Source: Halobellus captivus
GTDB lineage: Archaea > Halobacteriota > Halobacteria > Halobacteriales > Haloferacaceae
DNA: 64,000 bases
NCBI RefSeq assembly: GCF_007655485.1
Contig: NZ_VJXQ01000003.1
Span: 360,211-424,210, forward strand
Direction of reading: 5' to 3'
In this document: in pieces, positions 45,983 to 55,922 of the stretch
Layout of the letters: every line of letters starts with the position of its first letter
How positions within the stretch are numbered: position 1 is the stretch's first letter
Notes under the pieces: model-generated
Told to the model about the DNA's origin: nothing
Seen by the model: only the letters and a program-made list of their open reading frames with translations
Databases searched by the model: none
Translations under genes and position numbers: made by a program

Positions 45983-46441
45983 TTATGCCGGGTTCTTTCG
46001 CGCTAACTCCGTCCCGCAGATCGGGCAGCGGTCGCGGTGTTCGTCGAACTCGCGGCCGCAGCCCTGACACTGGAACGTCCACTCGCGCTTCTCGGAGATC
46101 CCCTCGCGCGCGATGATCTTCACGTCGATGTCGACGTGCTCGGCGACGTTCTGCATCGCGTAGTCGTCGGTGACGAGGACCGCGTCGAGTTCGAACGCCG
46201 CCGCCAACAGCCTGACGTCGGTTTCCGAGAGCGTCTCCGCGTCTCCCGTCTCCCGCGCCGCGCGCTGGATCTTCTCGACGGTACCCGCCGCGGGGATGTG
46301 GACGTGCATTCCGGCCCCTTCGTCGGCGTCGTAGCGGTACGACGCCTCGCCCTCTAGTTCCTCGCGGACCATCGGAATGGACGCAATATCGTCTGTGGTG
46401 TGGTACTCGTGAATGAACGCCGAAGAATCAAGAACCTGCAT
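45983..46441 (-). CDS. nob1: Nob1-family endoribonuclease
   Basis: 152 residues. PIN domain with the catalytic aspartate near the start (MQVLDSSAFIHEY) and LVTDDYAMQNVA, followed by a zinc ribbon (CQGCGREFDEH...CPICG). Nob1 trims the 3' end of 16S rRNA precursor. It lies 14 bases after the PRC-barrel gene, forming an operon. Confidence 0.92.
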   Translation of the reverse strand: MQVLDSSAFIHEYHTTDDIASIPMVREELEGEASYRYDADEGAGMHVHIPAAGTVEKIQRAARETGDAETLSETDVRLLAAAFELDAVLVTDDYAMQNVAEHVDIDVKIIAREGISEKREWTFQCQGCGREFDEHRDRCPICGTELARKNPA

Positions 46442-46455
46442 CGGACGGTGCCTAA

Positions 46456-46710
46456 TTATGGTTGGACGACGATGTAGTCTCTGACGTCCTGTACGTGCGA
46501 GACGGGGATTCGAATGATCTGCTCGTTTTCGTCGGTGTCCGTCTCGAATCCGAGTTGATTCGGGTTCGTCTCCTCGTAGGGGGAGACGAGCAGGTCGCCG
46601 ATGGCGCCAGTTTTGACGTTGATTTCGACGTTGTACAGCTCGCCGAGTTGGGCACCGTTCGACCCCATCACGCCCTTCCCGGAGAGATCCTCAGCGAGTT
46701 CGTCTGGCAT
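46456..46710 (-). CDS. PRC-barrel domain protein (CdpB-like candidate)
   Basis: 84 residues forming one PRC barrel (GKGVMGSNGAQLGELYNVEI...IPVSHVQDVRDYIVV). Haloarchaeal PRC-barrel proteins CdpB1 and CdpB2 work with SepF in FtsZ-based cell division. Which paralogue this is cannot be told without alignment, but the position next to nob1 and infB is distinctive. Older annotations call such proteins ribosome-maturation or photosystem-like; that is weaker. Confidence 0.8.
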   Translation of the reverse strand: MPDELAEDLSGKGVMGSNGAQLGELYNVEINVKTGAIGDLLVSPYEETNPNQLGFETDTDENEQIIRIPVSHVQDVRDYIVVQP

Positions 46711-46924
46711 ACCCCACGGTACTGCGTACTGTTACATAAACGCCACGGGGCGAGAGCCGCGCTCATCCAGCTTTCGTTAGCACCGCCCTGCAGACCGGGC
46801 GGACAGCCGCCTCTCTCACCCGCTGACCGTAATCCGCGCGACCGGCGTCGTCCGCTGATGACGATGGACTTAACTACAGTCCAGCAGTGATTTACGGTAA
46901 GGAATTTCTCCGGGCTGATTCTCT

Positions 46925-48739
46925 ATGTCTGACACCGACGCCGACGCCGACTCGACAGCCGCACCGAACGCGTTACGGACGCCGATCGTCGCCGTTCTCG
47001 GCCACGTCGACCACGGCAAGACGACGCTGCTCGATACGATCCGCGGCTCCGCCGTGAGCGAGGGTGAGGCGGGCGCGATCACCCAGCACATCGGCGCAAC
47101 GGCCGTCCCGTTAGAGACGGTTTCGGAGATGGCCGGAGACCTGGTCGATCCCACCGATTTCGACCTCCCCGGACTGCTGTTCATCGACACCCCCGGGCAC
47201 CACTCGTTCACGACGCTTCGGTCCCGGGGCGGGGCGCTGGCGGACATCGCGGTCGTCGTCGTCGACGTCAACGACGGGTTCCAGCCGCAGACGATCGAGG
47301 CGCTCGAAATCCTCCAGCGGACGGGCACGCCGTTCGTCGTCGCCGCGAACAAAATCGACACGACTCCGGGATGGAATCCCCAGGAGGGAATGCCGATTCA
47401 GGTGACCTACGAGAAGCAGTCACAGAACGCCCGGAGTCGACTCGACGAGAACCTCTATCAGATCATCGGCGATCTATCTGACGAGGGCTTCTCGGCCGAT
47501 CTGTACTGGCGCGTCCAGAACTTCACGAAGAACGTCGGCGTCGTGCCGCTCTCGGCGATCACGAGCGAGGGCGTTCCGGACCTGCTCGCCGTGCTGATGG
47601 GGCTCTCCCAGCGGTATATGAAAGAGCAGATGGCCGTCGACGTCACCGGCCCCGGCGCGGGGACGGTGCTGGAAGTCAAAGACGAGCGCGGCTTCGGCGC
47701 GACCGTCGACGTCGTCCTCTACGACGGGAGCGTCCGCGCGGAAGACAAAATCGTCGTCGGCGGCATCGACGGACCGATCGTGACCGAGGTACGGGCGCTC
47801 CTCCAACCGCGTCCGAACGCCGAAATCCGGGTCGAAAAGCGCTTCGACAAGGTCGAGGAGGTGCGCGCCGCGTCGGGGATCAAAATCGCCGCGCCGGAAC
47901 TCGACGACGCGATGGCGGGCGCGCCGATCCGCGTCGTCCGCGACCGCGAGTTGAACGAGGTGATCGAAGAGGTCGAGTCCGAGCTCGCGGAGATCCAGGT
48001 CTCCACGGAGGAGGAGGGCGTCGTCGTCAAGGCCGACACGCTCGGGAGCTTAGAGGCGATGGCGAACGCACTCCGAGAGGCCGAGGTGCCGATCCTCCGC
48101 GCGGAGGTCGGCGACATCGCCCCCCGCGACATCGCCGTGGCGTCGACCGCCAACGAGGACAAGCACCGCGTTATCCTCGGGTTCAACGTCGAGGTGCTCT
48201 CGAACGCCGAGCGCGAACTCGACGAGAGCGACGTGAAGCTGTTCGACGACGACGTCATTTACCAACTGATCGAGGAGTACGAGGGATACGTCGACGAGAT
48301 CGAACGCGCCCAGCAGGAGACGGTGCTGGACAAGATCGTCCGCCCGTGTCGCTTCCGGATCCTCGAAGACCACGTCTTCCGGCAGTCCGACCCGGCGGTC
48401 GTCGGCGTCGAGGTGCTCTCGGGGACGATCAAGAACAACCAGAACGTCGTGAAGTGGGACGGCAACGAGGCGACCCGCGTCGGCCAACTCTCGGGCATCC
48501 AAGAGCAGGGCGAGGATGTCTCCGAAGCCCGCGCGGGAGTGCGCGTCTCCGTCGCCATCGACGGGCCCACAGTGGGTCGTCAGATCGACGAGGGCGACGA
48601 ACTGTGGATCGAACTCCCCGAGAAACACGCGAAGATCCTCGAACAGGAACTCTCCGACGACATCCCGGCCGACGAACTGGAGGCGCTGACGAGCTATCTC
48701 GACAAGCATCGAAAGCGCGATCCGTTTTGGGGGAAGTAA
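46925..48739 (+). CDS. infB: Translation initiation factor aIF5B (IF-2 homologue)
   Basis: 604 residues. GTPase with G1 [13 protein letters not shown]3 DTPGH and G4 ANKID, then the barrel and C-terminal domains that contact initiator tRNA and aid subunit joining. Lacks an intein. Diverges from the PRC-nob1 operon across 214 bases. Confidence 0.95.
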   Translation: MSDTDADADSTAAPNALRTPIVAVLGHVDHGKTTLLDTIRGSAVSEGEAGAITQHIGATAVPLETVSEMAGDLVDPTDFDLPGLLFIDTPGHHSFTTLRSRGGALADIAVVVVDVNDGFQPQTIEALEILQRTGTPFVVAANKIDTTPGWNPQEGMPIQVTYEKQSQNARSRLDENLYQIIGDLSDEGFSADLYWRVQNFTKNVGVVPLSAITSEGVPDLLAVLMGLSQRYMKEQMAVDVTGPGAGTVLEVKDERGFGATVDVVLYDGSVRAEDKIVVGGIDGPIVTEVRALLQPRPNAEIRVEKRFDKVEEVRAASGIKIAAPELDDAMAGAPIRVVRDRELNEVIEEVESELAEIQVSTEEEGVVVKADTLGSLEAMANALREAEVPILRAEVGDIAPRDIAVASTANEDKHRVILGFNVEVLSNAERELDESDVKLFDDDVIYQLIEEYEGYVDEIERAQQETVLDKIVRPCRFRILEDHVFRQSDPAVVGVEVLSGTIKNNQNVVKWDGNEATRVGQLSGIQEQGEDVSEARAGVRVSVAIDGPTVGRQIDEGDELWIELPEKHAKILEQELSDDIPADELEALTSYLDKHRKRDPFWGK

Positions 48740-48935
48740 GGCGCCGCCGATACGGTGTTGATTATCTCGACGAGCGGCCGGTTATGAAAACAACCCCGTA
48801 AGTTATCAGTATATGATACTGTTCGTCTGTGTTCGCGAATCAGATCATCGACTCGGCTTCGAGCGAACACTTCCCGTCTTCCGGGGTAAGTTTTACAACC
48901 GGAAATCGAGTACAGTAGAACGGAGCTGAGCCCCT

Positions 48936-49178
48936 ATGAGACGAACAGCGCCGACGACAACATTCGGGAACGATACCGTATCGCGCTACGACCTCCTTCT
49001 CGCCGCGCTCCCGATCCCGCTTCTCTTGGGCATCGGTAGCGGCGTCGCGACCGATATGCCGGTCGCACTGGGCGTCAGCGTCGGCGGGATTCCGTCGGCG
49101 CTGCTGCTCGGGTACGGGTTGTTCGTCGACGCGCCGACGGCCGAGCGCGGGTTAGCAAAACGTCGTGGATCCGCGTAA
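48936..49178 (+). CDS. Small two-helix membrane protein
   Basis: 80 residues. Two hydrophobic helices (about 19-37 and 43-63) preceded by SRYDLLLAALPIPLLLG, an opening often seen in small haloarchaeal membrane proteins. The 196-base upstream gap carries a TATA-like tcagtatatgat at 48805-48816, but that is far (about 125 bases) from the ATG. Function unknown. Confidence 0.6.
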   Translation: MRRTAPTTTFGNDTVSRYDLLLAALPIPLLLGIGSGVATDMPVALGVSVGGIPSALLLGYGLFVDAPTAERGLAKRRGSA

Positions 49179-49215
49179 CTGAACCAGAACGATCGAGACC
49201 AGTCCGAAAGCGACG

Positions 49216-49596
49216 TTATCGTGCAGTCGGCGTGAGTCCGTCGCCGACGGTGTTCATCACTTGGAGTGCCGCCGAGGCGGCGAGTCCGCGGGCGACCTCG
49301 TCGCGGTCCTCGTCGGAGAGCCCCGTTTCGAGGTCGTCCTCGTCGGGGCTGAATCCCGCGCTGACCGGGTGACCGGCGGGCGGTCGGACGGCGACCGTCG
49401 CCTGCGGGCCGTTCGCGCCGTAGGAGAGTTCTGAACCGACGGCGTAGCCCTCAGGGAGGTATCCCTGCGTCCGAGTGACGATGCCCGCGACGGCGGTTCG
49501 AAGCCTGCGTACCTGTGCGGCCGAGAGGTCGACGTCCTCGGGACGGCCCGCGTCGACAACGCCGGGAGCGCCCGCGTACGGGTTGTTTCCATTCAT
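49216..49596 (-). CDS. DUF5811-like haloarchaeal protein
   Basis: 126 residues from ATG 49596 (MNGNNPYAGAPG). Contains GYAVGSELSYGANGPQATVA and GHPVSAGFSPDE, conserved-looking blocks. Cytosolic, acidic, function unknown; the family number is from memory. Confidence 0.62.
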   Translation of the reverse strand: MNGNNPYAGAPGVVDAGRPEDVDLSAAQVRRLRTAVAGIVTRTQGYLPEGYAVGSELSYGANGPQATVAVRPPAGHPVSAGFSPDEDDLETGLSDEDRDEVARGLAASAALQVMNTVGDGLTPTAR

Positions 49597-49701
49597 TTGG
49601 TGGTGCTCTCGGAGATAGGGGGACACCGGGTATAAAACCGTCGGCGACATCAAAAACCGTCGATAGTGCGTAAACTCGGTGTCGCGCCCGAATCGAGAAC
49701 T

Positions 49702-50172
49702 TCAGAAGATCGGCTCGCTCTCGCCGTAGACCGCGAGCGTCACCGCTGTCGTGTACCCCTCGCCGTCGGCCTCGGCCGTGGTGACGACGACCGCCTCATC
49801 GGAGAACTCCCATTCGCGGAGGTCGCGACCGGCGTCGAGTCCGACCTCGACGCTTCGACGGACGGCTTCGGGGTCCTCGCCCGACGATTCGTAGAACAGG
49901 CCCGGTCCGGGGCCCGTCGTCCACCCGAGTCCGGCCGAGACGGTGCCGACGCCGCCGGTCGTCGCCCGGGCTTCGACCACCGTGAGGCGGTTTCCGGCCG
50001 GACCGAGACCCGGAGCAGTGCCGACGTCCTCGACCGTCGCATCGCCGGGAATCACCGACGAGACCGGAACGAGATTGTAGTTGTGAACGTTCGCGTCGGC
50101 GAGGGCGGCGTCGTAGGAGGCCATCTTCGTGGGTGCGTCGCCCACGCCGCGAACGACTCGGATCGTGTGCAT
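49702..50172 (-). CDS. pdaD: Pyruvoyl-dependent arginine decarboxylase
   Basis: 156 residues from ATG 50172. The Ser38-Ser39 pair in LVPVSSVIPGDA is the expected self-cleavage site that creates the pyruvoyl group on the alpha chain. Converts arginine to agmatine, needed for agmatidine in tRNA-Ile2 (TiaS, 27 kb in this window) and possibly polyamines. Upstream are three 26-bp tandem repeats. Confidence 0.88.
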   Translation of the reverse strand: MHTIRVVRGVGDAPTKMASYDAALADANVHNYNLVPVSSVIPGDATVEDVGTAPGLGPAGNRLTVVEARATTGGVGTVSAGLGWTTGPGPGLFYESSGEDPEAVRRSVEVGLDAGRDLREWEFSDEAVVVTTAEADGEGYTTAVTLAVYGESEPIF

Positions 50173-50253
50173 ACCGGACAACAGAGGCGCGAAGGATAAG
50201 CGGTTACGGATCGGCGCCGTCAGGTGTGGTGCCCGATCGGTGCCATCCGGTTC

Positions 50254-50331
50254 GGTTACGGACCAGTGCGTTCCGAGGTGGTTACGGACCAGTGCGTTCC
50301 GAGGTGGTTACGGACCAGTGCGTTCCGACCC
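50254..50331. repeat. Three tandem 26-bp repeats upstream of pdaD
   Basis: Units at 50254, 50280 and 50306. The first two are identical; the third differs only in its last few bases. A truncated ggttacgga copy occurs at 50200-50208. The block lies 82 bases upstream of the pdaD ATG and 58 bases beyond the pan stop. Confidence 0.9.
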
Positions 50332-50388
50332 GGTCCGATCCGAAGCCGGACCAATCGGGGGCTGTCGATCCCCCGACTGACGCCGCGT

Positions 50389-51618
50389 CTAGTACTGATA
50401 CGTCGTCGGCCCGGGAATCGTCGTCTGTTCGTCGGCGTCCTCGATCTTGTCGTAGGCGTCGTCGAAGTCGCGCCGCAGGATCTTCGTGCGGCCGTCGCGG
50501 ATCGCGAACATTCCCGCCTCGGTGGCCAACGAGGCGATTTCCGCGCCGGAGTAGTCCTCCAGCGCCGTCGCCAACTCGGCGAAGTCGATGTCGTCGTCGA
50601 CGTTCATATCGCGCGTGTGGATCTCGAGGATGTGCTCGCGACCCGCCTCGTCGGGCTTGGGAACTTCGATGAGTCGGTCGAAGCGACCCGGCCGGAGGAT
50701 CGCCTCATCGAGCATATCGAAGCGGTTCGTGGCGGCGATGATGCGGATGTCGCCGCGGTCGTCGAAGCCGTCCATCTCGGACAGCAGTTGCATCATCGTC
50801 CGCTGGACCTCCGCGTCACCCGACGTTTTCGAGTCCGTCCGCTTCGAGGCGACGGCGTCGATCTCGTCGATGAAGATGACAGCCGGTTCGCGGTCGGCGG
50901 CGAGGTTGAAGAGGTCGCGGACGAGTCGGGAGCCCTCGCCGATGAACTTCCGTACCAGCTCGGACCCGGCCATTTTGATGAACGTCGCGTCGGTCTCGTT
51001 GGCGACGGCCTTCGCGAGCATCGTCTTTCCCGTTCCGGGCGGGCCGTGCAGCAGGACGCCCGACGGCGGCTGGATCCCGACCTTTTCGAACAGTTCGGGA
51101 TTCGCGAGCGGATCCTCGACGGCCTCGCGGACCTCCCGGACCTGATCGTCGATGCCGCCGATGTCGTCGTAGGTGACCTGCGGCGACGCGTCTATCTCCA
51201 TCGCCTGCGCGCGGGAGTCGGTCTCGTCGGTCAAGCGCCGCTGGATGGCGAAGGAGTCGTTGATCGCAACTCGGTCGCCCGCCTGCAGTTCCGCGTCGAG
51301 GTGCGGCGATGCCTCGGTGAGGACTTCCTGGTTGTTGCCGTGCTGTTTGATCACGATACCGTCGTCGGTCAGTTCTTCGACGGTCGCGAGATACAGCGAA
51401 GACGTCTTCAGCATCTCGTTGCGGCGTTTCAACTGCTCGACCTCCTCTCGCAGCTCCTCCTGTCTCCCGGTCGCCGCCGAGAGCCGATCGTCGAGTTCGT
51501 CGTTGACGGTGACGAGTCGCTCGTAGTGTTGGCGTATCGCCGATAATCGCTCGGCGTCGGACATCTCTGGATCTAAGTCCAGACGCGGGCGATCTGGAAG
51601 AGAGGGACTCCGTGACAT
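50389..51618 (-). CDS. pan: Proteasome-activating nucleotidase PAN
   Basis: 409 residues. N-terminal coiled coil (about 20-75), OB domain, then AAA ATPase with Walker A GPPGTGKT (192-199), Walker B IFIDEIDAV and an SRH arginine-finger region. The C-terminal YQY is the HbYX gate-opening tail that docks into the 20S proteasome. An internal ATG (51564) is an alternative start that would shorten the coiled coil. Confidence 0.95.
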   Translation of the reverse strand: MSRSPSLPDRPRLDLDPEMSDAERLSAIRQHYERLVTVNDELDDRLSAATGRQEELREEVEQLKRRNEMLKTSSLYLATVEELTDDGIVIKQHGNNQEVLTEASPHLDAELQAGDRVAINDSFAIQRRLTDETDSRAQAMEIDASPQVTYDDIGGIDDQVREVREAVEDPLANPELFEKVGIQPPSGVLLHGPPGTGKTMLAKAVANETDATFIKMAGSELVRKFIGEGSRLVRDLFNLAADREPAVIFIDEIDAVASKRTDSKTSGDAEVQRTMMQLLSEMDGFDDRGDIRIIAATNRFDMLDEAILRPGRFDRLIEVPKPDEAGREHILEIHTRDMNVDDDIDFAELATALEDYSGAEIASLATEAGMFAIRDGRTKILRRDFDDAYDKIEDADEQTTIPGPTTYQY

Positions 51619-51740
51619 CAGTTGGCCGCTCTTGGGGTCGGTCGTAAATGTGCCTTTGGGTAGCCCCGGTCAATTGTTGGTGTCGAGAATGACCGTCGAG
51701 AATGGCTGTCACGACCGTGGCTGCCGTCTCCGAAACCGGT

Positions 51741-52214
51741 TTATTCACTCCGGCCGGTTCGCTCGCCCTGATACGACCCCTCGTACACGTCGTCGTGGTC
51801 GGCCTCCGCCAGGACGAGCTGGGCGACCCTGGCTCCGCGTTCGAGTCGGACCGGGTGGTGCACCTGCAACAAGCCCTCGCCTTTGCCTTCGTATCCGGCG
51901 TCCCACACGGCCGTGTTGAGCATACAGGAGTTCCGCATCAGCGTCGACCGCGGGTAGAGGAAGCCGACGTGGCCCTCGGGAATCGCGATGGTCTCAGCGT
52001 ACTGGAGGATGTAGCCGCCGGGATCGAGGCTGAAGCGGCCGTCGTCGGCGTCGATTGATACGCGTTCGCCGACGTGCTTTCCCTCGACGGAGATTCGCCC
52101 GGGTTCGACCTGTTCGAGAACGTCGCCCAGGGTGAGATCGACGCCGTTCGGCTGTACCTGCTCGCCGTCGACGGGGTCGACGCGCGTTGCGACGAAGGAT
52201 CCGGCGCGGAACAT
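51741..52214 (-). CDS. dut: dUTPase of the dCTP-deaminase fold
   Basis: 157 residues from ATG 52214 (MFRAGSFVATRVD). Contains QPNGVDLTLG and the substrate loop YPRSTLMRNSC, as in archaeal dUTP nucleotidohydrolases related to Dcd. Cleaves dUTP to dUMP. A dCTP deaminase activity is the alternative. Confidence 0.8.
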   Translation of the reverse strand: MFRAGSFVATRVDPVDGEQVQPNGVDLTLGDVLEQVEPGRISVEGKHVGERVSIDADDGRFSLDPGGYILQYAETIAIPEGHVGFLYPRSTLMRNSCMLNTAVWDAGYEGKGEGLLQVHHPVRLERGARVAQLVLAEADHDDVYEGSYQGERTGRSE

Positions 52215-52450
52215 ATCGGAACGGCCGTCCCGCGTGCGCAAAGTGGTATCGTTCTCGTCTACGAGTGCGGATTGAGCCCTCAGTGCGCGTTGCTCTCGTC
52301 GCAATCTCACCACGCGTCCGGCACCGATTGCCGTCCGCTGTGTTACTATTTACCAGTCGAAAACCGCGAGACGGAAACGGTGTCTGTTCGTATCGAATTA
52401 GGTCAAACTATGTGTATAAGGGACATACCTCCGACCTCAAACACGCGGGA

Positions 52451-52458
52451 TTTATAAT
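52451..52458 (+). promoter_or_regulatory. TATA box of the aconitase gene
   Basis: tttataat at 52451-52458 lies 26-33 bases before the ATG at 52484, predicting a near-leaderless transcript. Confidence 0.6.
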
Positions 52459-52483
52459 CGTAGACGGCCGATCCACGGACGTT

Positions 52484-54463
52484 ATGGGACAGACGCTCAC
52501 GGAACAGATTCTCGACGATCACCTCGTCGAGGGCGAACTCGAACCCGGAGAGGAAATCGGGATCGAGATCGATCAGGTGCTGGCACAGGACACGACCGGA
52601 ACGATGGTGTGGCTCCAGTTCGAGGCGCTGGAACTGGACGAAGTGCAGACCGAACTGGCGGCGCAGTACTGCGACCACCAGACGTACCAGTTCGACTTTA
52701 AGAACACCGACGACCACCGCTTCCTGCGCTCCGCCGCGGGTACCTACGGCGCGTACTTCTCCCGACCGGGCAACGGCATTTGCCACAACGTCCACAAGGA
52801 GAACTTCGCCGCGCCCGGGAAGACGCTGCTCGGCTCGGACTCGCACACCCCGACGCCCGGCGGCCTCGGTCAGCTCGCGATCGGTGCCGGTGGACTGGAT
52901 ATCTCCGTCGCGATGGGCGGCGGCGCGTACTACGTCGAGATGCCCGAAGTCGTCAACGTTCGCCTCGAAGGCGAGCTTCCCGAGTGGTCCAGCGCGAAGG
53001 ACGTCATCCTCGAGATGCTCCGACGGCTCTCCGTGAAGGGCGGCGTCGGCAAGGTCTTCGAGTACACCGGCCCCGGCGTCGAGACGCTCTCCGTACCGGA
53101 GCGGACGACGATCACCAATATGGGCACGGAACTCGGCGCGACCTCCTCGATCTTCCCGACCGACGCGAAGACGGAGGACTACCTCGCGCGACAGGGTCGC
53201 GAAGACGAGTACGTCGAACTCTCGCCCGACGAGGACGCCGAGTACGCCGACGAGATCGTCATCGATCTCTCCGAGATCGAACCGCTCGTGGCGATGCCGT
53301 CGATGCCCGACAAGGTCGTCCCCGTCCGCGAGGTCGCGGGCGAATCCGTCGAGCAGGTGATGGTCGGTTCCTGTACGAACGGCGGCTACGAGGACATCCT
53401 CCCGGCGGCGAAGATGCTGAAGGGCCGTGAGATCAATATGAAGACCGAGATGATCGTCGCACCCGGCTCGAAGCAGGCCTCGGAGATCCTCGCCCGTCAG
53501 GGCTGGACCGCCGAGATGATGGCCGCAGGCGTCAACTTCTCTGAGGCGACGTGCGGTGCCTGTATCGGCATCGGTCACGTGCCGTCTTCGGACTCCGTCT
53601 CCGTGCGGACGTTCAACCGCAACTTCGAGGGCCGCTCGGGTATCGAGGACGACTCCGTCTTCCTCTCCTCGCCGGAGGTCGCCGCCGCCGCGGCGATCAA
53701 GGGCGAACTCATCGATCCCCGGGATCTCGCTGAGGAACTCGGCGACCTCGAAGCCCCCGGCGTCGAACTCCCCGAAAAGTACGACGGCTCGAAGACCGAC
53801 ATCATCGAGCCCGAGGAGGCCGTCGACGACGGGCTCGTCAAGGGCCCGAACATCGGCTCCGCGCCGATCGGCGAGCCGCTGGAGTCAGACATCCAGGGTG
53901 AAGTGCTCCTGAAGATGCAAGACAACATCACGACGGACCACATCATCCCCGCGACGTCGGACATCCTCAAGTACCGCTCGAACATCGAGAAGCTCTCGGA
54001 GTTCACGCTCTCGCGCGTCGACGACACGTTCGCACAACGTGCGCTCGATTCCCCCGGCGGCGTCCTCGTCGCTGGCGAGAACTACGGCCAGGGCTCCTCG
54101 CGCGAACACGCGGCGATGTGCCCGCAGTTCCTCGGCATCGAGGCCGTCCTCGCGCAGTCGTTCGCCCGCATCCACAAGGCGAACCTGTTCAACTTCGGGA
54201 TCGTCCCACTGGCGATCGACGAGGACACCTACGCGAAGATCGAGCAGGGCGACGACGTCGAGATCGTCACCGACGTCGCCGAGGCCGTCGCCTCCGGCGA
54301 GACCGAGTTCACCATCCGCGTGAACGACGACTGGGAGGCCACCGCCGAACTCGACGCCTCCGAGCGCGAGCGCGGCATCCTCAAAGCCGGTGGTAAGCTT
54401 CGTCTCACGAAGGAGCAGTACGCCAACGAGGGCAGCAGCGGCGCGACCCCCGCCGACGACTGA
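52484..54463 (+). CDS. acn: Aconitate hydratase
   Basis: 659 residues from ATG 52484. Iron-sulfur ligands are in GSCTNGGYEDI and ATCGACIGIG; the swivel domain has ENYGQGSSREHAA. Isomerises citrate to isocitrate in the citric acid cycle. The fused single-chain form of this length is normal for haloarchaea. Confidence 0.95.
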   Translation: MGQTLTEQILDDHLVEGELEPGEEIGIEIDQVLAQDTTGTMVWLQFEALELDEVQTELAAQYCDHQTYQFDFKNTDDHRFLRSAAGTYGAYFSRPGNGICHNVHKENFAAPGKTLLGSDSHTPTPGGLGQLAIGAGGLDISVAMGGGAYYVEMPEVVNVRLEGELPEWSSAKDVILEMLRRLSVKGGVGKVFEYTGPGVETLSVPERTTITNMGTELGATSSIFPTDAKTEDYLARQGREDEYVELSPDEDAEYADEIVIDLSEIEPLVAMPSMPDKVVPVREVAGESVEQVMVGSCTNGGYEDILPAAKMLKGREINMKTEMIVAPGSKQASEILARQGWTAEMMAAGVNFSEATCGACIGIGHVPSSDSVSVRTFNRNFEGRSGIEDDSVFLSSPEVAAAAAIKGELIDPRDLAEELGDLEAPGVELPEKYDGSKTDIIEPEEAVDDGLVKGPNIGSAPIGEPLESDIQGEVLLKMQDNITTDHIIPATSDILKYRSNIEKLSEFTLSRVDDTFAQRALDSPGGVLVAGENYGQGSSREHAAMCPQFLGIEAVLAQSFARIHKANLFNFGIVPLAIDEDTYAKIEQGDDVEIVTDVAEAVASGETEFTIRVNDDWEATAELDASERERGILKAGGKLRLTKEQYANEGSSGATPADD

Positions 54464-54602
54464 TACGGATCGTCGTAGCTGTTCGACTCGCTATCTCTAT
54501 TCTTTCCAGATCGCTGCCGAGCGGCAGCGTCCGGCAGGTGCCAGCGGACGTTTCGCGGTCAGAGCCAGCGGACTTTTGACGCTCACCGTCGAACGGTCCC
54601 TC

Positions 54603-55154
54603 GTGAGCGACTCGTACGGCGACGAGCGGTCCCAGCGCGGTGAACCGCCGCCGGACGCACCGACCGGAACCGCGTCCGAAATCACCGTTCGCCCCGCCGA
54701 CCGTGCGGATTTACTCGACGTCCTCCGGATCGAGCGGACAGCCTTCTCCGAGCCGTGGCCCTACGCCGCGTTCGAGTCGGTGCTCGACGCACCGGCGTTC
54801 CTGGTCGCCGTCGGCGACGGCGTCGACGGCCCGGGGACGGTCCTCGGATACGTCGTCGGCGACGTGATGCCGAACCACGGCCGCGACATCGGTCACATCA
54901 AGGACCTCGCCGTGCGGCCGAACGCGCGGCGGAAGGGAATCGGTCGACGACTCCTCCGCGAGGCGCTCTTCGGGCTCGCCCTCGCCGGTGCGGCGGTCGT
55001 GAAACTCGAAGTGCGGGAAGGCAACCAGACCGCCCGCTCGCTGTACCGCGAGGAGGGGTTCGAGCCGACGAGGCGCGTGCCGCGGTACTACGGCGACGGT
55101 GAGGACGCGCTGATTCTCGTCGTCGACGTCGACGCGTGGCGCTCGGAGGCGTGA
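54603..55154 (+). CDS. rimI: RimI-like ribosomal/protein N-acetyltransferase
   Basis: 183 residues from GTG 54603. GNAT fold with acetyl-CoA loop PNARRKGIGRRLL and EVREGNQTARSLYREEGF. Probable N-terminal alpha-acetyltransferase. Start uncertain by about 20 residues, since the acidic leader is not conserved. Confidence 0.85.
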   Translation: MSDSYGDERSQRGEPPPDAPTGTASEITVRPADRADLLDVLRIERTAFSEPWPYAAFESVLDAPAFLVAVGDGVDGPGTVLGYVVGDVMPNHGRDIGHIKDLAVRPNARRKGIGRRLLREALFGLALAGAAVVKLEVREGNQTARSLYREEGFEPTRRVPRYYGDGEDALILVVDVDAWRSEA

Positions 55155-55229
55155 CGTTCGCGAGCGTCTCCGGGCTCAGTCGAGACTCGGAACCACACGC
55201 ACTTGTACGGCCGCGACGTACCCGCGGCT

Positions 55230-55721
55230 ATGGGATTCGCCTGTCCCGTCTGTGAGAGTCCCCAGCAGGACGCGACGCACCTCGCGAACCACCTCGCGTT
55301 CACCGCGATGGTCCACGGCGACGAACACGAGGCGTGGCTCGACGAACACGTCCTCGACTGGGCGGCCAACGGCGAGGCGGAACTCGCCCCCAAAGTGGCT
55401 GATATGGCCGACGAAGCCGACTACGAACAGGTCTTCGAGGACACCGTACACGGACACGGCAGCCACAGCCAACACGGCCACGACGGACACCGCCAACAGC
55501 ACGACCACGCGGATGTCGGGGGATCCGGCGGTATCGACCCCGATATGACCGCGGCTGCCGGGAGCGGCGCGCTCGACGAGGAGACGAGGGCGATACTGGA
55601 GGAGGCGCGGTCGATGACCGCCGAAATGCTCGACCGAGACTCCGAGGGAGAGAGCGCTCAGGACCCCGAGGCTGACGTCACACAGGACCGCGAACCGCCC
55701 GAGAGCGACAGTCACGACTGA
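55230..55721 (+). CDS. DUF5810-like Cys/His protein
   Basis: 163 residues from ATG 55230. N-terminal MGFACPVCESPQ and following HLANHLAFTAMVHGDEHEAW give a Cys-x2-Cys plus several His, consistent with zinc binding. The middle is His-rich (HGHGSHSQHGHDGHRQQHDH, 20 residues shown), the tail acidic. Unknown function, possibly metal-related; family number from memory. Confidence 0.65.
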   Translation: MGFACPVCESPQQDATHLANHLAFTAMVHGDEHEAWLDEHVLDWAANGEAELAPKVADMADEADYEQVFEDTVHGHGSHSQHGHDGHRQQHDHADVGGSGGIDPDMTAAAGSGALDEETRAILEEARSMTAEMLDRDSEGESAQDPEADVTQDREPPESDSHD

Positions 55722-55922
55722 GGCGGGTGGCAGCTAGCGAACAGTCGGCACGTCCATCGGATCGCCGTGGTTCGCGACCCGCTCCCGCGCCGACGTGCCG
55801 AACAACCGCGGAACGGCGCGGGACCGTTGCTACGTCACGGGGCATCTGGTCCCGTGATCACTCATAAAATATCGTCGACGAGAGACCGAAAGCGTTTGTT
55901 CGTGAATCCCGGAGCCACACGT

